NCBI RefSeq assembly: GCF_014638845.1
Contig: NZ_BMFP01000001.1
Span: 972,526 to 1,036,525, forward strand
Source of the DNA: Pontibacter amylolyticus
GTDB taxonomy: Bacteria; Bacteroidota; Bacteroidia; Cytophagales; Hymenobacteraceae
Direction of reading: 5' to 3'
DNA length: 64,000 bases
This document shows, piece after piece, positions 1 to 9,308 of this stretch (position 1 is its first letter; the number at the start of each line of letters is the position of its first letter). The position numbers and the translations under genes are program-made. The notes beneath the pieces were generated by a model. The model did no database searches and was not told where the DNA came from. It saw only the letters and a program-made list of their open reading frames with translations.

Positions 1-1
1 C

Positions 2-3000
2 TACAAGCTCAAGCCGCCGTCCGGCAATCAGTTGCGCATGGCTAACGGAAACCCCATGCAAAAAGCCTTGCAAAAGGTAGGTGCCAAATCGGTGGAGCAG
101 AAGTTCCCGGGCAAAGCGCCCTCCCCTTTCGCCCGGAAAGCCCGCGTGGACCTCTCGCTAATCTACGAACTGAAATACGACCCTTCGCATAACCTGGAAG
201 CCGTACAGCAAGCATTACTGGCAACCGGCTTGGTAGAGTATGTGGAACCCCTGTACGAACGGGTACCCCTTTACCAGCCCAACGACCCTGCCTCCGACTC
301 GACAAAAACCTCGCAGGCATACCTGAGAAACATACAGGCCTATGGCGGCTGGGCCGTGCAAAAGGGCGATACCAACATCGTGATCGGTGTTCTGGATTCC
401 GGCTTCCGCTTTACGCACGAGGACATCAAGAATAAGATCAGGTATAATTACGACGACCCCATCGATGGGATTGACAACGACGGTGACGGACTGATCGATA
501 ATTTCTACGGCTGGGATTTCGGGGACAAGGACAACATCCTGACGGATGACTCTCCCTACAAAGGCCACGGCACGAAGGTGGCAGGCGTGGCAATCGGCGA
601 GGCCGACAACGGCGCAGGTATAGCCGGGGTGGGCTTCCGTACCAAGTTTATGCCGATCAAGGTTTTCCCATCTACTTCGTATGGCAGCTTTGGAGGCTAC
701 GAGGCCATTGTGTATGCGGCAGACAAGGGTTGCAGCATCATCAACCTGTCCTGGGGAGGTACGGGATTTTCGAAGTTTGAGCAGGACATCATCAACTATG
801 CGGCGCTGGAGAAGGATGTGGTGATCGTGGCAGCAGCTGGCAACACCAATGCATTTGTAAACATATATCCGGCGGCCTATGACAACGTGCTGGCTGTGGG
901 CGGCACGCATAACGATGTAAAGACAAACGGCCATACCTGGAACTACAGGATTAGCCTGACAGCCCCAAGCCAGAGCATCTATAGCACCACCTACAGCCGC
1001 GACAACTCCTATGGTAGCGACACCGGCACTTCGCTGGCGTCCCCGCTCGTGGCAGGTGCCGCCGCGCTCCTTCGCTCCCAGATGCCACACCTCAACGCCG
1101 TGCAGGTGATCCAGCGCCTGCGCGCGACAGCCGACGACATTTACCACCTGCCGGAAAACGCAGCCTACCACGAACTACTCGGCAAAGGACGCCTGAATGT
1201 GAAACGAGCCCTACGGGATACCCAGGCAAAGTCGGTGCGCTATACTTCTTTCAGCGTCGTTGACAACAAGGTGGCACAGATTGGCGACACGCTGCTGATT
1301 CACCTGAGCCTGATGAACTACCTGGACCCAACCACTGCATTGAAGCTGACCCTCACCTCCACTTCACCTTTCATCAAGGTGTTGGATGACAATGAACTCA
1401 ACATCGGTGCCATGGGCACGCTGGCGACAAGCAACAACCACAGCAAGCCATTCCGGTTCGTGGTGCTCCCGGATGCGCCGCCCAATGCCCAGGCTACCTT
1501 CAGAGTCGGTTTTGCGGACGGTGCGTACCAGGACTTCCAATACTTCCAGCTACCCGTCAACCCCGATTACCTGACGCTGAACGCTAACAACCTGCACGTC
1601 ACCCTGAACAGCAAAGGCAACCTCGGGTATAACGGGTATAATTTCGGGCAGGGTGTCGGCATCACCTACAAGGGCAGCACCTCCATGATCTTTGAAGGTG
1701 GGCTCATTGTCGCTGCTGCCCCGGACCGTGTCTCAGACAATGTGCGCAATGCCAGCTGGCAAACGGACAACGACTTTGTAGCGGTGAGCGCTGCCCGACT
1801 GCGTCACAACACAGCAGTTGCGGACCAGGAGATCAGTGGCGTGATGCGCGACAAATTCCCCGCTCCGGCCCAGGCGGGCGTGCAAGTAAGCTACAAGGGG
1901 ATGGCCTGGAGCGAGTCGCCTGACGCCGACTACATTATACTGGAGTACCGCATTCGGAATGTGACACCTGACACGATCAAAACCCTGCATGCCGGGCTGT
2001 TCGCCGACTGGAATATAACGGATGCCTACCTGAATGTGGCCGACTGGGACGAAACGCTGAATATGGGCTACGTTTATAACATGGGGCAGGCTTCGCCTTA
2101 TGCAGGCATCAGGCTGCTTTCCGTCACCCCGCCATCTTACTACGCGATCGATAACCTGTCCGGGGGCTCCTCTACCTTCGCGATTGCCGACGGCTTTAGC
2201 ATGCAGGAGAAATACAGAGCGCTGACGGGCGGCGTGGCGAGGAAGAAAGCCTGGGGCAGCGGCTACGGCAATGATGTGGCCCATGTCGTGGGCACGACGG
2301 CCAACAGTTTAGCACCGGGACAGAGCCAACTGGTTTCATTTGCCATTGTGGCCGGCGACGATCTGGAGCAGCTCCGACAGAACGCCAGAGCTGCGCTCAC
2401 AAAATACCAGGTCATGAAGGCCGGGCCAGCGCCCTTGGCCATCAGCGACACGGTGTGCGTGGGCGCTTCGATCAGCCTGGCGCCAGCAGGTGGCAAGCAG
2501 TTTAAGTTTTTTGCGGACGAGGCCAAAACAAAGCTCCTGGGCGCTGGCAATAACTTCAACATCGCCGCACTCGACACCAGCACTATCCTCTACGTTTGCA
2601 ATGCCGACTCTTTATTTGACAGTCCGCTGGTACCTTTCCAACTGGTGGTAGCCAATTCCCCCGTGGCCGGTTTCAGCATTGTGCAACCACAGGAGCAACT
2701 GGAGCCTGGCAAGAGCATCGACTTCCGCAATGAAAGTGCGCATGGCAACAGCTGGCGATGGAATTTTGGCAACGGAGATACCTCCACGGAACAGCACCCC
2801 AGCTATACCTACGAACTGCCTAGCACCTATGACGTTTCCCTGATTGTCTCGAATGCCGCTGATTGTGGTGAAGACACCGTCATCCGGCGGATAGAAATCA
2901 AGCAAAACGGAACCGTCGTTCCGCCGTTGGAAGCTCCTCCCCATTTTCAGGTATACCCTAACCCGGCTGTGCACGAACTGCATGTTGCCTTGCCGAAAGC

Positions 3001-3184
3001 GGATGCCCCGCTCACCCTGTTTATGACGGATGCCATGGGTCGCCGGGTTAGTCCGAAGTTACGTAGTCGTATGCCACACAAGGCCATTTACGACCTGAAC
3101 GGTTTGGCAGAAGGGCTTTACATTGTTCAGCTGACGTACGAGCAAAATACCACGACCAGCCGCCTGCTGATCATCAGGCCATAG
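2..3184 (+). CDS. Secreted subtilisin-like (S8) serine protease with PKD domain and T9SS sorting domain, 5' end outside window
   Basis: The reading frame is open from base 2, so the true start and signal peptide lie upstream; an in-frame TTG at 32 is probably not the start. The order is a propeptide-like N-terminus, then a peptidase S8 domain with all three catalytic residues visible: Asp in VLDSGFRF (about residue 122 counted from base 32), His in GHGTKVAG (about 178) and Ser in GTSLASP (about 333). A long beta-rich region follows, then a PKD-like domain (about 890-970; WRWNFGNGDTS) and a C-terminal type IX secretion domain beginning FQVYPNPA and ending in a beta-rich tail. From family knowledge it should be exported by Sec, secreted by T9SS and act outside the cell on proteins. 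The substrate is unknown. It ends in TAG and is followed by a shared hairpin terminator. Confidence 0.93.
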   Translation, partial: YKLKPPSGNQLRMANGNPMQKALQKVGAKSVEQKFPGKAPSPFARKARVDLSLIYELKYDPSHNLEAVQQALLATGLVEYVEPLYERVPLYQPNDPASDSTKTSQAYLRNIQAYGGWAVQKGDTNIVIGVLDSGFRFTHEDIKNKIRYNYDDPIDGIDNDGDGLIDNFYGWDFGDKDNILTDDSPYKGHGTKVAGVAIGEADNGAGIAGVGFRTKFMPIKVFPSTSYGSFGGYEAIVYAADKGCSIINLSWGGTGFSKFEQDIINYAALEKDVVIVAAAGNTNAFVNIYPAAYDNVLAVGGTHNDVKTNGHTWNYRISLTAPSQSIYSTTYSRDNSYGSDTGTSLASPLVAGAAALLRSQMPHLNAVQVIQRLRATADDIYHLPENAAYHELLGKGRLNVKRALRDTQAKSVRYTSFSVVDNKVAQIGDTLLIHLSLMNYLDPTTALKLTLTSTSPFIKVLDDNELNIGAMGTLATSNNHSKPFRFVVLPDAPPNAQATFRVGFADGAYQDFQYFQLPVNPDYLTLNANNLHVTLNSKGNLGYNGYNFGQGVGITYKGSTSMIFEGGLIVAAAPDRVSDNVRNASWQTDNDFVAVSAARLRHNTAVADQEISGVMRDKFPAPAQAGVQVSYKGMAWSESPDADYIILEYRIRNVTPDTIKTLHAGLFADWNITDAYLNVADWDETLNMGYVYNMGQASPYAGIRLLSVTPPSYYAIDNLSGGSSTFAIADGFSMQEKYRALTGGVARKKAWGSGYGNDVAHVVGTTANSLAPGQSQLVSFAIVAGDDLEQLRQNARAALTKYQVMKAGPAPLAISDTVCVGASISLAPAGGKQFKFFADEAKTKLLGAGNNFNIAALDTSTILYVCNADSLFDSPLVPFQLVVANSPVAGFSIVQPQEQLEPGKSIDFRNESAHGNSWRWNFGNGDTSTEQHPSYTYELPSTYDVSLIVSNAADCGEDTVIRRIEIKQNGTVVPPLEAPPHFQVYPNPAVHELHVALPKADAPLTLFMTDAMGRRVSPKLRSRMPHKAIYDLNGLAEGLYIVQLTYEQNTTTSRLLIIRP

Positions 3185-3240
3185 CCGGAACCATTAACAG
3201 GAGCTATAGCTTAACAAAACCTATACCTGCATCAAAGCAA

Positions 3241-3268
3241 AACGCCCCGTTCTTTCGAGCGGGGCGTT
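3241..3268. terminator. Bidirectional hairpin terminator between protease and aconitase
   Basis: A 9-bp perfect stem (AACGCCCCG / CGGGGCGTT) with a 10-nt loop lies between two convergent genes. Read on the minus strand it is followed by a T-rich run (TTTTGCTTT), so it best fits the end of the aconitase transcript; it may also stop the protease transcript. Confidence 0.8.
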
Positions 3269-3293
3269 ACTATTATTGGGAACTGGTCGCTAA

Positions 3294-5573
3294 TTAACCG
3301 TTAGCTGACTGCTTCTGCTGCAGACGGATCAGGTTGAGGGCTGAACCAGCCTTGAACCACTCGATCTGACCTTCATTGTAGGTATGGTTTACCATGAAGG
3401 CGTCCTGAGAACCGTCTTTGTGCGTCAGCACCACTTTCAGCGGAACACCTGGCGTAAAGTTCTCCAGACCCAGGATATCGATCGTGTCGTTCTCCTCGAT
3501 CAAGTCATAATCCGCTTTGTTGGCGAACGTAAGACCCAGCATACCCTGCTTCTTCAGGTTGGTTTCGTGGATACGCGCGAATGACTTCACGATAACGGCA
3601 CGAACACCCAGATGGCGCGGCTCCATGGCAGCGTGCTCACGGGATGAACCTTCGCCATAGTTCTCGTCACCTACCACTACGGTACCGATGCCGGCAGCCT
3701 TGTAAGTACGGGCTGTGGCAGGCACGGTGTCGTAACCACGCGTCATGTCGTTGTATACCTTGTTGGCCTCACCGTTGAAGGCGTTGATGGCACCGATCAG
3801 CATGTTGTTGGAAATGTTGTCCAGGTGACCACGGTACTTCAACCACGGCCCCGCCATGGAGATGTGGTCAGTCGTACACTTGCCCTGTGCTTTAATCAGG
3901 AGCTTCAGACCTTTCAGGTCAGTGCCTTCCCATGGCTTAAAGCCTTCCAGTAACTGCAGACGGTCAGATTTCGGATCTACTACGACTTCTACGCTGCTAC
4001 CGTCTTCTGCTGGGGCTACATAGCCTGCGTCTTCCACGGCGAAGCCTTGCGGTGGCAATTCAATGCCTCTTGGCTCGTCCAGCATCACTTCTTCACCATC
4101 TGTGTTGATCAGCTTGTCAACCAGCGGGTTGAAAGTCAGGTCACCGGCAATGGCGAAAGCCGTTACGATCTCAGGGGAAGCCACGAACGCGTGTGTGTTC
4201 GGGTTACCGTCGTTACGCTTGGCAAAGTTACGGTTGAAGGAGGTGATGATCGAGTTTTTGCGGGTTGGGTCGTCTGTGTGACGCGCCCACTGGCCGATGC
4301 ACGGTCCGCAGGCGTTTGCCAGTACAACACCGCCCATCTGTGCGAACGTATCCAACAGACCATCGCGGGCTGTTGTGAAGCGCACCAGTTCAGAGCCCGG
4401 TGTGATGGTGAACTCAGCCTGCGCAACCAGTTTCTTGGAAACCGCCTGCTCCGCGATAGAAGCCGAGCGGGTCAGGTCTTCGTAAGAAGAGTTCGTGCAG
4501 GATCCGATCAGACCTACTTCCAGTTTAGATGGCCAGTTGTGCTCTTTCACCACAGCGGCGAACTGAGAGATTGGCCAGGCGGCATCCGGCGTAAACGGAC
4601 CGTTTACGTGCGGCTCCAGTGTAGACAGGTCGATCTCGATCAGTTGATCGTAGAAAGCAGCCGGGTTAGCGTATACTTCGTCATCGGCACGCAGGTAGGC
4701 TGCCACCTCGTCTGCCATTTCTACTACTTCTTCGCGGTTGGTGGCGCGCAGGTAGGCACGCATGCTGTCGTCGTAAGAGAATACCGATGTAGTCGCTCCG
4801 ATCTCAGCACCCATGTTACAGATGGTACCTTTACCGGTACAAGACATAGACTCGGCACCATCGCCGAAGTACTCCACGATAGCGCCCGTTCCGCCTTTTA
4901 CAGTAAGAATACCGGCCACTTTCAGGATCACGTCTTTCGGTGAAGTCCAGCCGCTCATTTTGCCGGTCAGTTTCACACCGATCACTTTCGGGAATTTAAG
5001 CTCCCAGGCCATGCCCGACATTACGTCAACGGCGTCAGCTCCACCTACACCGATCGCGACCATACCCAGACCACCGGCGTTTGGTGTGTGGGAGTCCGTA
5101 CCGATCATCATACCGCCCGGGAAGGCGTAGTTCTCGAGTACCACCTGGTGGATGATACCGGCACCTGGCTTCCAGAAGCCGATGCCATATTTATTTGAAA
5201 CAGAGGCAAGGAAATCGTATACCTCTTTGTTTTCAGTATAAGCGTCCTGCAAGTCCTGGTCGGCACCTACACGGGCCTGGATCAGGTGATCGCAATGCAC
5301 CGTAGAAGGCACAGCCACCTGCGGCTTGCCAGCCTGCATAAACTGAAGCAAGGCCATTTGTGCCGTTGCGTCCTGCATAGCCACCCTGTCCGGAGCGAAG
5401 TCCACGTAGGTCTTGCCACGCTCAAAAGACTGAGTCGCGTTGCCATCGAAAAGGTGTGCGTACAAGATTTTCTCTGTCAGGGTAAGCGGTCTGCCTACTG
5501 CGTTACGGGCAGCATTCACGCGCTCGGCCATCCCGGCATACACTGCCTTGATCATTCCTAAATCAAATGCCAT
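3294..5573 (-). CDS. acnA: Aconitate hydratase, mitochondrial-type
   Basis: It catalyses reversible citrate/isocitrate isomerisation via cis-aconitate in the TCA cycle, in the cytoplasm, using a [4Fe-4S] cluster. The 759-residue length fits the mitochondrial-type aconitases. The three cluster cysteines are seen at about residue 359 (GSCTNSS) and residues 422 and 425 (ACGPCIG), nearly the same spacing as in the mitochondrial enzyme. The N-terminal [18 protein letters not shown] and the C-terminal swivel-domain motif [13 protein letters not shown] are also clear. It is monocistronic, with a Bacteroidota-type promoter upstream (5619-5650) and a hairpin just after the stop. The symbol is assigned from family resemblance; some genomes call this gene simply acn. 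Confidence 0.96.
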   Translation of the reverse strand: MAFDLGMIKAVYAGMAERVNAARNAVGRPLTLTEKILYAHLFDGNATQSFERGKTYVDFAPDRVAMQDATAQMALLQFMQAGKPQVAVPSTVHCDHLIQARVGADQDLQDAYTENKEVYDFLASVSNKYGIGFWKPGAGIIHQVVLENYAFPGGMMIGTDSHTPNAGGLGMVAIGVGGADAVDVMSGMAWELKFPKVIGVKLTGKMSGWTSPKDVILKVAGILTVKGGTGAIVEYFGDGAESMSCTGKGTICNMGAEIGATTSVFSYDDSMRAYLRATNREEVVEMADEVAAYLRADDEVYANPAAFYDQLIEIDLSTLEPHVNGPFTPDAAWPISQFAAVVKEHNWPSKLEVGLIGSCTNSSYEDLTRSASIAEQAVSKKLVAQAEFTITPGSELVRFTTARDGLLDTFAQMGGVVLANACGPCIGQWARHTDDPTRKNSIITSFNRNFAKRNDGNPNTHAFVASPEIVTAFAIAGDLTFNPLVDKLINTDGEEVMLDEPRGIELPPQGFAVEDAGYVAPAEDGSSVEVVVDPKSDRLQLLEGFKPWEGTDLKGLKLLIKAQGKCTTDHISMAGPWLKYRGHLDNISNNMLIGAINAFNGEANKVYNDMTRGYDTVPATARTYKAAGIGTVVVGDENYGEGSSREHAAMEPRHLGVRAVIVKSFARIHETNLKKQGMLGLTFANKADYDLIEENDTIDILGLENFTPGVPLKVVLTHKDGSQDAFMVNHTYNEGQIEWFKAGSALNLIRLQQKQSANG

Positions 5574-5618
5574 AGTTTTGCTATTGTTATGATGTTTAAT
5601 GCTTCGTTGTGAAGTTTA

Positions 5619-5650
5619 CAAATGTACGAAATATGAGTGTTTAAGCACAA
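5619..5650 (-). promoter_or_regulatory. Candidate promoter of aconitase gene
   Basis: On the minus strand a TTG (5650-5648) is followed after 21 nt by TACATTTG (5626-5619), matching the Bacteroidota -33/-7 form TTG...TAnnTTTG. The predicted start of transcription leaves a leader of about 40 nt before the aconitase ATG. Confidence 0.6.
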
Positions 5651-5731
5651 CATTAGCGGTCATGAATATAACATTTCCACCACCGCCTGCGCTATTCACT
5701 CGCATGTTTCGCATTTAATGATTCCTTCTCG

Positions 5732-5739
5732 TAATTTTG
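5732..5739 (+). promoter_or_regulatory. Candidate -7 element of the TlpA-like lipoprotein gene
   Basis: TAATTTTG matches the TAnnTTTG -7 element and ends only 4 nt before the ATG at 5744, which would give a leaderless or nearly leaderless mRNA. No good -33 TTG is visible at the right distance, so this is tentative. Confidence 0.35.
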
Positions 5740-5743
5740 CCGT

Positions 5744-7009
5744 ATGATACGTACTTGTTTTAATACCCCGGCAAGGCTGATTTTGTTGTTGGCTTTGTCA
5801 TTCACGCAGCTATTAACCTCCTGTGGCTCTATGACATCTACTGATAACACCATCAAACCGGGTCCGTGGCGCGTTGCGCTGCAGGCCCAGGGCCAGGAGA
5901 TTCCGTTCATCATGGAAGCCGAAGAACAGAACGGCAAGACCGTGCTATACCTGGTGAACGCCGATGAACGCATTCTGGTGGATGAGTTTCACCAGGAGGG
6001 TGATTCGCTCCGGATCAGGCTGCACATTTTTGACGCGGACCTGATCGCGAAAATCGACGGCGATAAGATGGCCGGCCGCTTCACCCGCAACGATTTAGAC
6101 AAACCCTATTCCGTTCCATTTACGGCAGTGCACGGAGACGCCAACCGCTTTGAAGCCAAGCCCGAACCGGCCAGCTATACCTACACCGGCAAATGGGAGG
6201 TAACTTTTACCGACCCTGACGGGAAGCAGTACCCAGCCATTGGTGTATTTGAGCAGAAAGACAACCACGTGACCGGCACTTTCCTGACCGAGACGGGTGA
6301 CTACCGCTACCTCGAAGGGCAGGTGGAAGGCGATGAGCTAAAGGTGTCGACGTTTGACGGCAACCATGCTTACCTGTTCACTGCCAAACCGACTGACGGC
6401 GACAACCTGAGCGGCCATTTCTACTCCGGCCCTTCGCACCACGAAACCTGGGTAGCCAAACGCAACGAAAACGCCGAGCTCGCCAACGCCAACGAACTGA
6501 CTTTCCTGAAGCCAGGCTACGAGTCGCTGGAGTTTACGTTCCCTGATCTGGAAGGCAAGCAGGTATCGCTGTCGGATGACAAGTACAAAGGCAAGGTGGT
6601 GCTGGTGCAGCTGCTGGGCTCATGGTGCCCGAACTGTATGGACGAAACCCAGTTCCTGGCCCCTTACTACAGCAAAAACAAGGATCGTGGTCTCGAGATC
6701 ATCGGCTTGGGCTTTGAGCGCACCAAGGGCTACGCACAAGCCGTGCCGCGCCTAACGAAGATGAAAGACCGCTTCGACATCGAGTACGATCTGCTCTACG
6801 CCGGTCCGGCCGATAAAGAAGCTGCCGCCCAAGCGCTTCCGGCTCTAAACCACGTCCTCTCCTTCCCGACCACCATCTACATCGACCGCCAGGGCAAAGT
6901 GCGCAAGATCCACACCGGCTTCTCGGGCCCCGGCACCGGCAAGTACTACGAAGAGTGGCTGGCGGACTTTAACAAGACTATGGACGAGTTGCTGGCGGAG
7001 GGGATTTAA
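5744..7009 (+). CDS. TlpA-like thioredoxin-fold lipoprotein
   Basis: This 421-residue protein has a lipoprotein signal peptide: a hydrophobic segment at residues 11-24 ending in LLTSC, with Cys27 as the likely lipidated residue. The middle (about 45-240) holds two similar beta-rich stretches resembling repeats, the second beginning YTGKWEVTFTDPDG, of unknown function. The C-terminal third is a TlpA/AhpC-type thioredoxin fold (about 265-415) with the redox motif WCPNC in LLGSWCPNCMDET and a cis-Pro region near SFPTTIYIDRQG. From family knowledge it would reduce or exchange disulfides on the periplasmic side of a membrane, as in cytochrome c maturation or oxidative stress; the actual partner is unknown. 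It stands alone, with a strong terminator behind it. Confidence 0.87.
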   Translation: MIRTCFNTPARLILLLALSFTQLLTSCGSMTSTDNTIKPGPWRVALQAQGQEIPFIMEAEEQNGKTVLYLVNADERILVDEFHQEGDSLRIRLHIFDADLIAKIDGDKMAGRFTRNDLDKPYSVPFTAVHGDANRFEAKPEPASYTYTGKWEVTFTDPDGKQYPAIGVFEQKDNHVTGTFLTETGDYRYLEGQVEGDELKVSTFDGNHAYLFTAKPTDGDNLSGHFYSGPSHHETWVAKRNENAELANANELTFLKPGYESLEFTFPDLEGKQVSLSDDKYKGKVVLVQLLGSWCPNCMDETQFLAPYYSKNKDRGLEIIGLGFERTKGYAQAVPRLTKMKDRFDIEYDLLYAGPADKEAAAQALPALNHVLSFPTTIYIDRQGKVRKIHTGFSGPGTGKYYEEWLADFNKTMDELLAEGI

Positions 7010-7052
7010 TTGTTGATTGTTCATTGCTGATTGTTGAATCGGCAGGTATAGC

Positions 7053-7089
7053 AAAGGCCGCTACTAGTAAGGTAGCGGCCTTTGTGTTT
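7053..7089 (+). terminator. Rho-independent terminator after TlpA-like gene
   Basis: A 12-bp stem (AAAGGCCGCTAC / GTAGCGGCCTTT) with a short loop is followed by TTTGTGTTT-like T-rich sequence, 44 nt after the stop codon. Confidence 0.85.
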
Positions 7090-7154
7090 CACCATTGCCT
7101 GTCGATCCTTTATGAAAAATTGGCTGGGTTCGCTTTCGTAAACTATTGATGGGT

Positions 7155-7778
7155 TTATACAGGTTTCCTAAGCCGCACAATCCTGAACGTGCCTCCAAAA
7201 GCAGCCGGTTCATTCAGCTCCACCTGCAGCGAGGTATGGCTGACGATGTGCCCAATACTTCGGTTCACATCTGAGAAAAGCGTACTGGCAACCTGATTGA
7301 AGAGGCGGCGGAGGAGCGAAGGTTTCTGCCCATCTGGCAAAAACTTATCGAATACCATGACCGTGCCGCCCGGCTTCAGCACCCTCTCCACTTCCTTGAT
7401 GCAAGCTATGGGGTCAGGTATAACCGCGATGATCAGGTGCAGGATCACGGCGTCGTAACTGTTGTCGGAGTAGCTGAGTTGCTGACCGTCCATCACGTGG
7501 GCATCGACAGGTATACCTAGTTTCTCGGCACGAGCTTTCAGCTTCGTGATCATGCCCGGTGTGATGTCGTTGGCGGTGATGCGGGTATAGCCCTGCAGGT
7601 ATGGCAGGTCGAGGCCAGTGCCGGCGCCTATGATCAGAATAGCTTCGTCAGGCTTGGCTTTTAGCAACTCGATGGAGCGCTTCCTATACCTTCGGAAAAT
7701 ACGATCGGCAATCAGATCATATACCGGCAAGTAGAAGGTATAGCGCAGCCGGTTCCAGGTGTTGGTGTTGAGACTCAT
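7155..7778 (-). CDS. Class I SAM-dependent methyltransferase
   Basis: This 207-residue cytoplasmic protein has the Rossmann methyltransferase signature: motif I ILIIGAGTGLDLP (about residues 47-60), an acidic end of beta2 (TANDITP), motif post-I MDGQQL, motif II DAVILHLIIAVI and motif III LKPGGTVMVFDKF. The layout resembles UbiE/COQ5 and phospholipid N-methyltransferase families, with an N-terminal helix set (YDLIADRIFRRYRKR) seen in the latter. The substrate cannot be told from sequence. It is a single gene bordered on both sides by repeat-rich spacers rather than an operon partner, so context does not help. Confidence 0.85.
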   Translation of the reverse strand: MSLNTNTWNRLRYTFYLPVYDLIADRIFRRYRKRSIELLKAKPDEAILIIGAGTGLDLPYLQGYTRITANDITPGMITKLKARAEKLGIPVDAHVMDGQQLSYSDNSYDAVILHLIIAVIPDPIACIKEVERVLKPGGTVMVFDKFLPDGQKPSLLRRLFNQVASTLFSDVNRSIGHIVSHTSLQVELNEPAAFGGTFRIVRLRKPV

Positions 7779-8148
7779 CTTTCATAGGTTATTTTGTGCT
7801 CCCAAAATTACCTCCGCCCCTACCTTTCAGGCTTACAAATTTTAAAGGAGATGTTACAGATATTTCTGTTTGACCAGGTATAGGTATAGCGGGTAGAAAT
7901 AGTGGCTTTTTACCTGTCATCTCAACAGCATGGAGGGATCTGGATTATTTTGGAGTGTAGGCACTATTTCAGATTTCTCCCTGAGGTCGAAATGACAACC
8001 AGGTTATGAAGTAGGTTTACTTCTCCAAGCTAAGTATAGGATAACTTACTCCTTAGACACTTATACCCAAGACACTCGCGGCAACTGCGCGCACCGCAAG
8101 GTCATAACTGAACGGTCAAAACAATTTAACCATCAACAATTTAACAAT
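7779..8148. other. Repeat-rich intergenic region, no gene seen
   Basis: This 370-bp spacer separates two minus-strand genes. It holds a CAGGTATAG word at about 7875, the 83-bp inverted-repeat element at 7915-7997, and, abutting the stop codon of the downstream prenyltransferase gene, a low-complexity stretch (about 8116-8150) built from words such as AATTTAACCATCAAC. No convincing open frame or RNA gene was found. Confidence 0.6.
7915..7997. repeat. 83-bp imperfect inverted-repeat element
   Basis: Two 27-nt arms (7915-7941 and 7971-7997) match in 20 of 27 positions as an inverted repeat. The outer ends are TGTCAT...ATGACA, and the arms carry GGAGGGATCT and AGATTTCTCC, separated by 29 nt. This is the layout of a REP- or MITE-like intergenic element that could fold into a long hairpin. 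No transposase is nearby and no clear target duplication is visible. Confidence 0.7.
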
Positions 8149-9129
8149 TTATTTTTCCCTTTCTATGGTATAGGCGATCAGTTGCTCCAGGGAGGTGCGG
8201 GATGGGGAGGCCGGGAAGGTATGGAGAATAGCGAGGGCCTCTGCGTGGTACTGGTTCATCACCTCGATGGTGTACTGAATACCACCGGAGGTTTTCACAT
8301 AGTCGATCACCTGCTGCACGCGCTCGTTGTTACCGTTGTTGTTCTTCACGTTGTAGATCACGCGGCGGCGGGTCATCCAGTCGGCTTCGCGCAGGGCGTG
8401 GATCAGCGGCAGGGTCATCTTCTTTTCCTTGATGTCGATACCTACGGGCTTGCCGATTTCGGCGGTACCATAGTCGAACAAGTCGTCTTTGATCTGGAAG
8501 GCAATGCCTACTTTCTCCCCAAACAAACGGGCTTTCTCAATGTCCTCTTTCGAAGCACCAGCCGAAGCAGCGCCGACTGCGCAACAGGAGGCAATAAGCG
8601 AAGCGGTTTTCTGGCGGATGATGTCGAAATAGACAGACTCATCAATGTCCAGGCGGCGTGCTTTTTCGATCTGCAGCAGCTCCCCTTCGCTCATTTCCCG
8701 CACGGCGTTCGATACGATCTTGAGCAATTCGTAGTCGTCGTTTTGCAGGGAGAGCAACAGGCCTTTTGAGAGCAGGTAGTCGCCTACCAGCACGGCGATC
8801 TTGTTTTTCCAGAGCGCGTTCACGGAGAAGAAACCACGGCGGTAGTTGGCCTCGTCCACCACGTCGTCGTGCACGAGGGTGGCCGTGTGCAACAGCTCGA
8901 TAAGGGCGGCCCCGCGGTAAGTGGCGTCGCCGATGGCGTCGCCGCGGAAAAGCTTGGCCATGAAGAACACGAACATCGGCCGCATCTGCTTGCCTTTGCG
9001 CTTTACGATGTAGCTCATGATCTTGTCGAGCAGCAGTACTTTAGACTTCATCGAAGTCCTGAACTTTTTCTCGAACAGCTCCATCTCCTGGGCAATGGGC
9101 GCTTGTATTTCCTTTAGGCTAATGCTCAT
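8149..9129 (-). CDS. Long-chain polyprenyl diphosphate synthase
   Basis: It condenses isopentenyl diphosphate onto an allylic primer to make a long all-trans prenyl chain, probably the menaquinone side chain. Both Asp-rich magnesium motifs are present: DDVVD at residues 88-92 (the FARM) and DDLFD at 215-219 (the SARM), with GKQMRP near residue 46-51 and an RRG after the first motif. The start was placed at the internal Met of MSISLKEIQAP, giving 326 residues; an upstream Met at 9171 would add 14 residues without family character. There is no bulky aromatic pair directly before the FARM (LHTATLVHDD), which argues for a long-chain rather than a short-chain (GGPP) product. Thus it is probably not crtE for the carotenoid cluster, though that cannot be excluded. 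Confidence 0.9.
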   Translation of the reverse strand: MSISLKEIQAPIAQEMELFEKKFRTSMKSKVLLLDKIMSYIVKRKGKQMRPMFVFFMAKLFRGDAIGDATYRGAALIELLHTATLVHDDVVDEANYRRGFFSVNALWKNKIAVLVGDYLLSKGLLLSLQNDDYELLKIVSNAVREMSEGELLQIEKARRLDIDESVYFDIIRQKTASLIASCCAVGAASAGASKEDIEKARLFGEKVGIAFQIKDDLFDYGTAEIGKPVGIDIKEKKMTLPLIHALREADWMTRRRVIYNVKNNNGNNERVQQVIDYVKTSGGIQYTIEVMNQYHAEALAILHTFPASPSRTSLEQLIAYTIEREK

Positions 9130-9308
9130 GTGATATTCCGCAATATTACTAGGTGTGGGGGTCGTTTCCAAACAAGTATAGCAATATCAGCGTTTAAATA
9201 ATCGAAGTTAAGCGCGCTGGTATACTTTACCAACAGCACAGCCTCGTGCTGGTTTGCCGCTTGCCGAAAATAACTATATTGCCTTCTGATAACACAGCGC
9301 ATCTTGCC

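Noticed and set aside
8149..9129. Polyprenyl synthase as the GGPP synthase (crtE) of the carotenoid cluster
   Set aside because: Small residues before the first DDxxD and distance from the crt genes fit a long-chain (menaquinone) synthase better; this is not proof.
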